57,724 nucleotides of DNA from Liolophura sinensis (lineage: Eukaryota > Mollusca > Polyplacophora > Chitonida > Chitonidae): NCBI RefSeq assembly GCF_032854445.1, contig NW_027018205.1, forward strand, positions 1-57,724. The letters are read 5' to 3'. Numbering within the stretch: position 1 is the stretch's first letter; the number at the start of each line of letters is the position of its first letter. Below, piece after piece: positions 47,601 through 57,724 of the stretch. Both the position numbers and the translations under genes were made by a program. The notes below the pieces were generated by a model. The model saw only the letters and a list, made by a program, of their open reading frames with translations. It made no database searches and was not told the DNA's origin.

Positions 47601-50600
47601 CAGCGGATTGTATCAAGTACCTTGTGTTTTTTTTATATACAAATGGTGTGGTTTTTCTACATGTAGATAAAGACATTGAGTTTGTCTTCGACTTAGAAGT
47701 AAGACATTTGCTGGGTGAGTTAAATGGGTTTGGCCCAAAGATTTGACGTCGTCTGGGCTACCGAAGGGCACATAACTTATAATGAAAAGTTGAATATAGT
47801 AATGACCAGTCGCGATTGTACATAGTTAATGTAGCCGATTTCAATTAGCAAAAAGACCAGGCAAAAATCCAAAAGTAGAAAAACTGTTCCAATGCTGCTG
47901 GTAAGAGGCTAATCCGACGTATTTTGTGACGAGAAATCGAATGGTGCAAACCGCGTTGCTCTCCGACCAATACTTTTGGCTGTAGCCACAAATGAATAAT
48001 CAATGATGTCAAGATCACGTGCCCAGCAACGGCTCTTACTCCATGGAAACCATAGAAATTTGCAATTTTTCAACAGCTGGAGATGCCTGGCCCAATTGCG
48101 CATCTTTTGGCGCCTTATTGATGTGGGTCAGTGTTCAATTGTACTTTTTACAGCGGACTGTATCAAGTACCTTGTGTTTTTTTATATACAAATGGTGTGG
48201 TTTTTCTACATGTAGATAAAGACATTGAGTTTGTCTTCGACTTAGAAGTAAGACATTTGCTGGGTGAGTTAAATGGGCTTGGCCCAAAGATTTGACGTCG
48301 TCTGGGCTACCGAAGGGCACATAACTTATAATGAAATGTTGAATATAGTAATGACCAGTCGCGATTGTACATAGTTAATGTAGCCGATTTCAATTAGCAA
48401 AATGAGCAGGCAAAAATCCAAAAGTGGAAAAACTGTTCCAATGCTGCTGGTAAGAGGCTAATCCGACGTATTTTGTGACGAGAAATCGAATGGTGCAAAC
48501 CGCGTTGCTCTCCGACCAATACTTTTGGCTGTAGCCACAAATGAATAATCAATGATGTCAAGATCACGTGCCCAGCAACGGCTCTTACTCCATGGAAACC
48601 AAGGAAATTTGCAATTTTTCAACAGCTGGAGATGCCTGGCCCAATTGCGCATCCTTTGGCACCTTATTGATGTGGGTCAGTGTTCAATTGTACTTTTTAC
48701 AGCGGATTGTATCAAGTACCTTTTGTTTTTTTTACATACAAATGGTGTGGTTTTTCTACATGTAGATAAAGGACATTGAGTTTGTCTTCGACTTAGAAGT
48801 AAGACATTTGTTGGGTGAGTTAAATGGGCTTGGCCCAAAGATTTGACGTCGTCTGGGCTACCGAAGGGCACATAACTTATAATGAAAAGTTGAATATAGT
48901 AATGACCAGTCGCGATTGTACATAGTTAATGCAGCCGATTTCAATTAGCAAAAAGAACAGGCAAAAATCCAAAAGTGGAAAAACTGTTCCAATGCTGCTG
49001 TTTAGAGGCTAATCCGACGTATTTTGTGACGAGAAATCGAATGGTGCAAACCGCGTTGCTCTCCGACCAATACTTTTGGCTGTAGCCACAAATGAATAAT
49101 CAATGATGTCAAGATCACGTGCCCAGCAACGGCTCTTACTCCATGGAAACCAAGGAAATTTGCAATTTTTCAACAGCTGGAGATGCCTGGCCCAATTGCG
49201 CATCCTTTGGCACCTTATTGATGTGGGTCAGTGTTCAATTGTACTTTTTACAGCGGATTGTATCAAGTACCTTGTGTTTTTTTTATATACAAATGGTGTG
49301 GTTTTTCTACATGTAGATAAAGACATTGAGTTTGTCTTCGACTTAGAAGTAAGACATTTGCTGGGTGAGTTAAATGGGTTTGGCCCAAAGATTTGACGTC
49401 GTCTGGGCTACCGAAGGGCACATAACTTATAATGAAAAGTTGAATATAGTAATGACCAGTCGCGATTGTACATAGTTAATGTAGCCGATTTCAATTAGCA
49501 AAAAGACCAGGCAAAAATCCAAAAGTAGAAAAACTGTTCCAATGCTGCTGGTAAGAGGCTAATCCGACGTATTTTGTGACGAGAAATCGAATGGTGCAAA
49601 CCGCGTTGCTCTCCGACCAATACTTTTGGCTGTAGCCACAAATGAATAATCAATGATGTCAAGATCACGTGCCCAGCAACGGCTCTTACTCCATGGAAAC
49701 CATAGAAATTTGCAATTTTTCAACAGCTGGAGATGCCTGGCCCAATTGCGCATCTTTTGGCGCCTTATTGATGTGGGTCAGTGTTCAATTGTACTTTTTA
49801 CAGCGGACTGTATCAAGTACCTTGTGTTTTTTTATATACAAATGGTGTGGTTTTTCTACATGTAGATAAAGACATTGAGTTTGTCTTCGACTTAGAAGTA
49901 AGACATTTGCTGGGTGAGTTAAATGGGCTTGGCCCAAAGATTTGACGTCGTCTGGGCTACCGAAGGGCACATAACTTATAATGAAATGTTGAATATAGTA
50001 ATGACCAGTCGCGATTGTACATAGTTAATGTAGCCGATTTCAATTAGCAAAATGAGCAGGCAAAAATCCAAAAGTGGAAAAACTGTTCCAATGCTGCTGG
50101 TAAGAGGCTAATCCGACGTATTTTGTGACGAGAAATCGAATGGTGCAAACCGCGTTGCTCTCCGACCAATACTTTTGGCTGTAGCCACAAATGAATAATC
50201 AATGATGTCAAGATCACGTGCCCAGCAACGGCTCTTACTCCATGGAAACCAAGGAAATTTGCAATTTTTCAACAGCTGGAGATGCCTGGCCCAATTGCGC
50301 ATCCTTTGGCACCTTATTGATGTGGGTCAGTGTTCAATTGTACTTTTTACAGCGGATTGTATCAAGTACCTTTTGTTTTTTTTACATACAAATGGTGTGG
50401 TTTTTCTACATGTAGATAAAGACATTGAGTTTGTCTTCGACTTAGAAGTAAGACATTTGTTGGGTGAGTTAAATGGGCTTGGCCCAAAGATTTGACGTCG
50501 TCTGGGCTACCGAAGGGCACATAACTTATAATGAAAAGTTGAATATAGTAATGACCAGTCGCGATTGTACATAGTTAATGTAGCCGATTTCAATTAGCAA

Positions 50601-52857
50601 AAAGACCAGGCAAAAATCCAAAAGTGGAAAAACTGTTCCAATGCTGCTGGTAAGAGGCTAATCCGACGTATTTTGTGACGAGAAATCGAATGGTGCAAAC
50701 CGCGTTGCTCTCCAACCAATACTTTTGGCTGTAGCCACAAATGAATAATCAATGATGTCAAGATCACGTGCCCAGCAACGGCTCTTCATCCATGGAAACC
50801 AAGGAAATTTGCAATTTTTCAACAGCTGGAGATGCCTGGCCCAATTGCGCATCCTTTGGCACCTTATTGATGTGGGTCAGTGTTCAATTGTACTTTTTAC
50901 AGCGGATTGTATCAAGTACCTTGTGTTTTTTTTATATACAAATGGTGTGGTTTTTCTACATGTAGATAAAGACATTGAGTTTGTCTTCGACTTAGAAGTA
51001 AGACATTTGCTGGTGAGTTAAATGGGTTTGGCCCAAAGATTTGACGTCGTCTGGGCTACCGAAGGGCACATAACTTATAATGAAAATGTTGAATATAGTA
51101 ATGGACCAGTCGCGATTGTACATAGTTAATGTAGCCGATTTCAATTCGCAAAAAGACCAGGGAAAAATCCAAAAGTGGAAACACTGTTCCAATGCTGCTG
51201 GTAAGAGGCTAATCCGACGTATTTTGTGACGAGAAATCGAATGGTGCAAACCGCGTTGCTCTCCAACCAATACTTTTGGCTGTAGCCACAAATGAATAAT
51301 CAATGATGTCAAGATCACGTGCCCAGCAACGGCTCTTACACTCCATGGAAACCAAGGAAATTTGCAATTTTTCAACAGCTGGAGATGCCTGGCCCAATTG
51401 CGCATCCTTTGGCACCTTATTGATGTGGGTCAGTGTTCAATTGTACTTTTTACAGCGGATTGTATCAAGTACCTTGTGTTTTTTTTATATACAAATGGTG
51501 TGGTTTTTCTACATGTAGATAAAGACATTGAGTTTGTCTTCGACTTAGAAGTAAGACATTTGCTGGGTGAGTTAAATGGGTTTGGCCCAAAGATTTGACG
51601 TCGTCTGGGCTACCGAAGGGCACATAACTTATAATGAAAAGTTGAATATAGTAATGACCAGTCGCGATTGTACATAGTTAATGTAGCCGATTTCAATTAG
51701 CAAAAAGACCAGGCAAAAATCCAAAAGTAGAAAAACTGTTCCAATGCTGCTGGTAAGAGGCTAATCCGACGTATTTTGTGACGAGAAATCGAATGGTGCA
51801 AACCGCGTTGCTCTCCGACCAATACTTTTGGCTGTAGCCACAAATGAATAATCAATGATGTCAAGATCACGTGCCCAGCAACGGCTCTTACTCCATGGAA
51901 ACCATAGAAATTTGCAATTTTTCAACAGCTGGAGATGCCTGGCCCAATTGCGCATCTTTTGGCGCCTTATTGATGTGGGTCAGTGTTCAATTGTACTTTT
52001 TACAGCGGACTGTATCAAGTACCTTGTGTTTTTTTATATACAAATGGTGTGGTTTTTCTACATGTAGATAAAGACATTGAGTTTGTCTTCGACTTAGAAG
52101 TAAGACATTTGCTGGGTGAGTTAAATGGGCTTGGCCCAAAGATTTGACGTCGTCTGGGCTACCGAAGGGCACATAACTTATAATGAAATGTTGAATATAG
52201 TAATGACCAGTCGCGATTGTACATAGTTAATGTAGCCGATTTCAATTAGCAAAATGAGCAGGCAAAAATCCAAAAGTGGAAAAACTGTTCCAATGCTGCT
52301 GGTAAGAGGCTAATCCGACGTATTTTGTGACGAGAAATCGAATGGTGCAAACCGCGTGCTCTCCGACCAATACTTTTGGCTGTAGCCACAAATGAATAAT
52401 CAATGATGTCAAGATCACGTGCCCAGCAACGGCTCTTACTCCATGGAAACCAAGGAAATTTGCAATTTTTCAACAGCTGGAGATGCCTGGCCCAATTGCG
52501 CATCCTTTGGCACCTTATTGATGTGGGTCAGTGTTCAATTGTACTTTTTACAGCGGATTGTATCAAGTACCTTTTGTTTTTTTTACATACAAATGGTGTG
52601 GTTTTTCTACATGTAGATAAAGACATTGAGTTTGTCTTCGACTTAGAAGTAAGACATTTGTTGGGTGAGTTAAATGGGCTTGGCCCAAAGATTTGACGTC
52701 GTCTGGGCTACCGAAGGGCACATAACTTATAATGAAAAGTTGAATATAGTAATGACCAGTCGCGATTGTACATAGTTAATGCAGCCGATTTCAATTAGCA
52801 AAAAGAACAGGCAAAAATCCAAAAGTGGAAAAACTGTTCCAATGCTGCTGTTTAGAG
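44608..52857 (+). repeat. Expanded M-N-X-L tetramer higher-order repeat, about 2.2-kb period
   Basis: Units 82-85 (44608-46258 and unit 85 to 46808), 86-89 (46809-49008), a three-unit form lacking M, 90-92 (49009-50657), and 93-96 (50658-52857). M units share CTCCAACC, CTTCATCCATGG and an ACCAGGGAAAAAT junction. N units share GGGTTTGG, GAAAAG and AGTAGAAAA. X units share CATCTTTTGGCGCC, GGACTG, a 7-T run and GAGCAGG. L units share TTTACATAC and GTTGGG. The L units 89 and 96 also share a private GCTGTTTAGAG, so 86-89 and 93-96 are closest to each other at an offset of 3,849 bp (seven units). Confidence 0.9.
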
Positions 52858-53954
52858 CTAATCCGACGTATTTTGTGACGAGAAATCGAATGGTGCAAAC
52901 CGCGTTGCTCTCCGACCAATACTTTTGGCTGTAGCCACAAATGAATAATCAATGATGTCAAGATCACGTGCCCAGCAACGGCTCTTACTCCATGGAAACC
53001 AAGGAAAATTTGCAATTTTTCAACAGCTGGAGATGCCTGGCCCAATTGCGCATCCTTTGGCACCTTATTGATGTGGGTCAGTGTTCAATTGTACTTTTTA
53101 CAGCGGGTTGTATCAAGTACCTTGTGTTTTTTTTATATACAAATGGTGTGGTTTTTCTACATGTAGATAAAGACATTGAGTTTGTCTTCGACTTAGAAGT
53201 AAGACATTTGCTGGTGAGTTAAATGGGCTTGGCCAAAGATTTGACGTCGTCTGGCTACCGAAGGGCACAGAACTTATAATGAAATGTTGAATATAGTAAT
53301 GACCAGTCGCGATTGTACATAGTTAATGTAGCCGATTTCAATTAGCAAAATGACCAGGCAAAAATCCAAAAGTGGAAAAACTGTTACAATGCTGCTGGTA
53401 AGAGGCTAATCCGACGTATTTTGTGACGAGAATCGAATGGTGCAAACCGCGTTGCTCTCCGACCAATACTTTTGGCTGTAGCCACAAATGAATAATCAAT
53501 GATGTCAAGATCACGTGCCCAGCAACGGCTCTTACTCCATGGAAACCAAGGAAATTTGCAATTTTTCAACAGCTGGAGATGCCTGGCCCAATTGCGCATC
53601 CTTTGGCACCTTATTGATGTGGGTCAGTGTTCAATTGTACTTTTTACAGCGGATTGTATCAAGTACCTTTTGTTTTTTTTATATACAAATGGTGTGGTTT
53701 TTCTACATGTAGATAAAGACATTGAGTTTGTCTTCGACTTAGAAGTAAGACATTTGCTGGGTGAGTTAAATGGGTTTGGCCCAAAGATTTGACGTCGTCT
53801 GGGCTACCGAAGGGCACATAACTTATAATGAAATGTTGAATATAGTAATGACCAGTCGCGATTGTACATAGTTAATGTAGCCGATTTCAATTCGCAAAAA
53901 GACCAGGCAAAAATCCAAAAGTGGAAAAACTGTTCCAATGCTGCTGGTAAGAGG
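52858..53954 (+). repeat. Units 97-98: R, U, indel-rich
   Basis: Unit 97 is class R (CGGGTTG, CACAGAAC) and has private one-base losses in GCTGGTGAGTT, TTGGCCAAAG and TCTGGCTACC, plus an extra A in GGAAAATTTG. Unit 98 lost an A in GACGAGAATCG. Both are 548-549 bp. The private changes continue those that begin in unit 93. Confidence 0.8.
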
Positions 53955-56900
53955 CTAATCCGACGTATTTTGTGACGAGAAATCGAATGGTGCAAACCGC
54001 GTTGCTCTCCGACCAATACTTTTGGCTGTAGCCACAAATGAATAATCAATGATGTCAAGATCACGTGCCCAGCAACGGCTCTTACTCCATGGAAACCAAG
54101 GAAATTTGCAATTTTTCAACAGCTGGAGATGCCTGGCCCAATTGCGCATCCTTTGGCACCTTATTGATGTGGGTCAGTGTTCAATTGTACTTTTTACAGC
54201 GGATTGTATCAAGTACCTTGTGTTCTTTTTATATACAAATGGTGTGGTTTTTCTACATGTAGATAAAGACATTGAGTTTGTCTTCGACTTAGAAGTAAGA
54301 CATTTGCTGGGTGAGTTAAATGGGCTTGGCCCAAAGATTTGACGTCGTCTGGGCTACCGAAGGGCACATAACTTATAATGAAAAGTTGAATATAGTAATG
54401 ACCAGTCGCGATTGTACATAGTTAATGTAGCCGATTTCAATTCGCAAAAAGACCAGGCAAAAATCCAAAAGTGGAAAAACTGTTCCAATGCTGCTGGTAA
54501 GAGGCTAATCCGACGTATTTTGTGACGAGAAATCGAATGGTGCAAACCGCGTTGCTCTCCGACCAATACTTTTGGCTGTAGCCACAAATGAATAATCAAT
54601 GATGTCAAGATCACGTGCCCAGCAACGGCTCTTACTCCATGGAAACCAAGGAAATTTGCAATTTTTCAACAGCTGGAGATGCCTGGCCCAATTGCGCATC
54701 CTTTGGCACCTTATTGATGTGGGTCAGTGTTCAATTGTACTTTTTACAGCGGATTGTATCAAGTACCTTGTGGTTTTTTTATATACAAATGGTGTGGTTT
54801 TTCTACATGTAGATAAAGACATTGAGTTTGTCTTCGATTTAGAAGTAAGACATTTGCTGGGTGAGTTAAATGGGCTTGGCCCAAAGATTTGACGTCGTCT
54901 GGGCTACCGAAGGGCACATAACTTATAATGAAAAGTTGAATATAGTAATGACCAGTCGCGATTGTACATAGTTAATGTAGCCGATTTCAATTCGCAAAAA
55001 GACCAGGCAAAAATACAAAAGTAGAAAAACTGTTCCAATGCTGCTGGTAAGAGGCTAATCCGACGTATTTTGTGACGAGAAATCGAATGGTGCAAACCGC
55101 GTTGCTCTCCGACCAATACTTTTGGCTGTAGCCACAAATGAATAATCAATGATGTCAAGATCACGTGCCCAGCAACGGCTCTTACTCCATGGAAACCAAG
55201 GAAATTTGCAATTTTTCAACAGCTGGAGATGCCTGGCCCAATTGCGCATCCTTTGGCACCTTATTGATGTGGGTCAGTGTTCAATTGTACTTTTTACAGC
55301 GGATTGTATCAAGTACCTTTTGTTTTTTTTACATACAAATGGTGTGGTTTTTCTACATGTAGATAAAGACATTGAGTTTGTCTTCGACTTAGAAGTAAGA
55401 CATTTGTTGGGTGAGTTAAATGGGCTTGGCCCAAAGATTTGACGTCGTCTGGGCTACCGAAGGGCACATAACTTATAATGAAAAGTTGAATATAGTAATG
55501 ACCAGTCGCGATTGTACATAGTTAATGCAGCCGATTTCAATTAGCAAAAAGAACAGGCAAAAATCCAAAAGTGGAAAAACTGTTCCAATGCTGCTGGTAA
55601 GAGGCTAATCCGACGTATTTTGTGACGAGAAATCGAATGGTGCAAACCGCGTTGCTCTCCGACCAATACTTTTGGCTGTAGCCACAAATGAATAATCAAT
55701 GATGTCAAGATCACGTGCCCAGCAACGGCTCTTACTCCATGGAAACCAAGGAAATTTGCAATTTTTCAACAGCTGGAGATGCCTGGCCCAATTGCGCATC
55801 CTTTGGCACCTTATTGATGTGGGTCAGTGTTCAATTGTACTTTTTACAGCGGATTGTATCAAGTACCTTTTGTTTTTTTTACATACAAATGGTGTGGTTT
55901 TTCTACATGTAGATAAAGACATTGAGTTTGTCTTCGACTTAGAAGTAAGACATTTGTTGGGTGAGTTAAATGGGCTTGGCCCAAAGATTTGACGTCGTCT
56001 GGGCTACCGAAGGGCACATAACTTATAATGAAAAGTTGAATATAGTAATGACCAGTCGCGATTGTACATAGTTAATGCAGCCGATTTCAATTAGCAAAAA
56101 GAACAGGCAAAAATCCAAAAGTGGAAAAACTGTTCCAATGCTGCTGGTAAGAGGCTAATCCGACGTATTTTGTGACGAGAAATCGAATGGTGCAAACCGC
56201 GTTGCTCTCCGACCAATACTTTTGGCTGTAGCCACAAATGAATAATCAATGATGTCAAGATCACGTGCCCAGCAACGGCTCTTACTCCATGGAAACCAAG
56301 CAAATTTGCAATTTTTCAACAGCTGGAGATGCCTGGCCCAATTGCGCATCCTTTGGCACCTTATTGATGTGGGTCAGTGTTCAATTGTACTTTTTACAGC
56401 GGGTTGTATCAAGTACCTTGTGTTTTTTTTATATACAAATGGTGTGGTTTTTCTACATGTAGATAAAGACATTGAGTTTGTCTTCGACTTAGAAGTAAGA
56501 CATTTGCTGGGTGAGTTAAATGGGCTTGGCCCAAAGATTTGACGTCGTCTGGGCTACCGAAGGGCACAGAACTTATAATGAAATGTTGAATATAGTAATG
56601 ACCAGTCGCGATTGTACATAGTTAATGTAGCCGATTTCAATTAGCAAAATGACCAGGCAAAAATCCAAAAGTGGAAAAACTGTTCCAATGCTGCTGGTAA
56701 GAGGCTAATCCGACGTATTTTGTGACGAGAAATCGAATGGTGCAAACCGCGTTGCTCTCCGACCAATACTTTTGGCTGTAGCCACAAATGAATAATCAAT
56801 GATGTCAAGATCACGTGCCCAGCAACGGCTCTTACTCCATGGAAACCAAGGAAATTTGCAATTTTTCAACAGCTGGAGATGCCTGGCCCAATTGCGCATC

Positions 56901-57724
56901 CTTTGGCACCTTATTGATGTGGGTCAGTGTTCAATTGTACTTTTTACAGCGGATTGTATCAAGTACCTTTTGTTTTTTTTATATACAAATGGTGTGGTTT
57001 TTCTACATGTAGATAAAGACATTGAGTTTGTCTTCGACTTAGAAGTAAGACATTTGTTGGGTGAGTTAAATGGGCTTGGCCCAAAGATTTGACGTCGTCT
57101 GGGCTACCGAAGGGCACATAACTTATAATGAAAAGTTGAATATAGTAATGACCAGTCGCGATTGTACATAGTTAATGCAGCCGATTTCAATTAGCAAAAA
57201 GAACAGGCAAAAATCCAAAAGTGGAAAAACTGTTCCAATGCTGCTGGTAAGAGGCTAATCCGACGTATTTTGTGACGAGAAATCGAATGGTGCAAACCGC
57301 GTTGCTCTCCGACCAATACTTTTGGCTGTAGCCACAAATGAATAATCAATGATGTCAAGATCACGTGCCCAGCAACGGCTCTTACTCCATGGAAACCAAG
57401 GAAATTTGCAATTTTTCAACAGCTGGAGATGCCTGGCCCAATTGCGCATCCTTTGGCACCTTATTGATGTGGGTCAGTGTTCAATTGTACTTTTTACAGC
57501 GGATTGTATCAAGTACCTTTTGTTTTTTTTACATACAAATGGTGTGGTTTTTCTACATGTAGATAAAGACATTGAGTTTGTCTTCGACTTAGAAGTAAGA
57601 CATTTGTTGGGTGAGTTAAATGGGCTTGGCCCAAAGATTTGACGTCGTCTGGGCTACCGAAGGGCACATAACTTATAATGAAAAGTTGAATATAGTAATG
57701 ACCAGTCGCGATTGTACATAGTTA
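53955..57724 (+). repeat. Units 99-105: U, U, U, L, L, R, U, L (last partial)
   Basis: Read with unit 98 the right end is U, U, U, L, L, R, U, L, where the first U is unit 98. Units 101 and 102 are adjacent L units that appear nearly identical, both ending TTAATGCAGCC and GAACAGG. Unit 104 (56705-57254) shares that L-type ending but has TTTATATAC in the middle, so it is L-like at its 3' end only. Unit 100 shares CTTGTGGTTT with units 14 and 18. The window ends inside unit 105, about 80 bp short of its end, so the array continues to the right. Confidence 0.8.

Larger units (their letters stand above)
1..57724 (+). repeat. Satellite DNA array, about 550-bp unit, 104 full and 2 partial copies
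   Basis: The same unit repeats end to end with no other sequence between copies. Using the C of CTAATCCGACG as base 1, units start at 54, 604, 1153, 1702, 2252, 2803, 3354, 3908, 4457, 5007, 5557, 6107, 6656, 7205, 7755, 8304, 8854, 9404, 9954, 10502, 11053, 11603, 12153, 12704, 13254, 13804, 14356, 14906, 15456, 16007, 16557, 17107, 17658, 18207, 18757, 19308, 19858, 20408, 20959, 21509, 22059, 22610, 23160, 23710, 24261, 24810, 25360, 25910, 26460, 27010, 27560, 28111, 28661, 29210, 29758, 30309, 30859, 31412, 31963, 32513, 33064, 33614, 34165, 34714, 35255, 35805, 36356, 36905, 37455, 38005, 38556, 39106, 39657, 40207, 40757, 41308, 41858, 42408, 42959, 43510, 44059, 44608, 45158, 45708, 46259, 46809, 47359, 47909, 48458, 49009, 49559, 50108, 50658, 51209, 51761, 52310, 52858, 53406, 53955, 54505, 55055, 55605, 56155, 56705 and 57255. 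Most units are 549, 550 or 551 bp. Units differ from each other by a few to a few tens of bases. All are in one orientation. The family is not one I recognise. Confidence 0.99.

Noticed and set aside
1-57724. Tandem 5S rRNA, histone, snRNA or tRNA gene cluster
   Set aside because: A 550-bp period would fit 5S genes with spacer, but I find no 5S-like 120-bp core, no A/B-box pair with a T-run terminator in the right place, and no histone reading frame.
1-57724. CRISPR array
   Set aside because: The repeated unit is 550 bp and there are no short repeats separated by unique spacers.
1-57724. Self-cleaving hammerhead ribozyme, as found in some satellites
   Set aside because: The CTGATGA and GAAA core elements do not occur in the needed arrangement on either strand of the unit.
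1-57724. Transposon-derived tandem array with terminal inverted or long terminal repeats
   Set aside because: No terminal repeats, target duplications or transposase or reverse-transcriptase frame can be seen within a unit.

Overview
The window is one uninterrupted head-to-tail tandem array of a satellite DNA unit of about 550 bp. Counting from a fixed landmark (the C that opens CTAATCCGACG), there are 104 complete units plus a 53-bp lead-in at the left edge and a 470-bp partial unit at the right edge. The mean period over 57,201 bp is 550.0 bp. Every unit lies on the same strand. I found no inversion, no inserted transposon, no unique sequence and no array boundary. No protein-coding or RNA gene can be supported. 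The short open frames on both strands are by-products of the repeat and shift frame with the length of a T-run.

This is a eukaryotic heterochromatin-type locus (centromeric, pericentromeric, subtelomeric or sex-chromosome satellite); I cannot tell which, and I do not recognise the species or the family. GC is about 41% (224 of 550 in the unit starting at 61, counted by hand). About 19 CpG per unit remain against about 23 expected, so CpG is only mildly depleted. That fits an invertebrate or another lineage with little germline CpG methylation better than a mammal, but this is inference.

The interest lies above the level of the unit. Units fall into recurring variant classes. I name them by diagnostic bases: T (CCATAGAA, usually a 9-T run), G (GAGATAAATGGG), L (TTTACATACAAA), K (TTTGAAATTTTTC with CGGGTTG and ATTTTAATT), H (TTTGCATTTTTTC), R (CGGGTTG plus CACAGAAC without K), C (CTACATATAGAT plus GGGTTTGG), M (CTTCATCCATGG), N (GGGTTTGG, GAAAAG, AGTAGAAAA), X (CCATAGAA plus CATCTTTTGG and a 7-T run); U means unassigned. 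Read left to right the classes form higher-order repeats.

Layout: 0-4.5 kb holds two H units plus mixed units and an indel-rich patch. 4.5-12.2 kb is mixed, with a 4-to-5-unit duplication at 7.2-12.2 kb. 12.2-22.1 kb is two copies of a 9-unit block built on the order T-G-L-K-H-R. 20.4-24.8 kb is a T-G-C trimer amplification. 24.8-44.6 kb holds shuffled and mosaic versions of the same order, including a large duplication (30.3-33.1 against 38.6-41.3 kb) and a first M-N-X-L tetramer (33.1-35.3 kb). 44.6-52.9 kb is an expanded M-N-X-L tetramer array. 52.9-57.7 kb is mixed and rich in L units. Four patches (3.3-4.1, 28.6-30.3, 43.2-46.0 and 51.0-53.4 kb) carry clusters of private single-base indels that look like uncorrected sequencing or assembly errors.

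Class assignments and identities were made by eye, not by alignment software.
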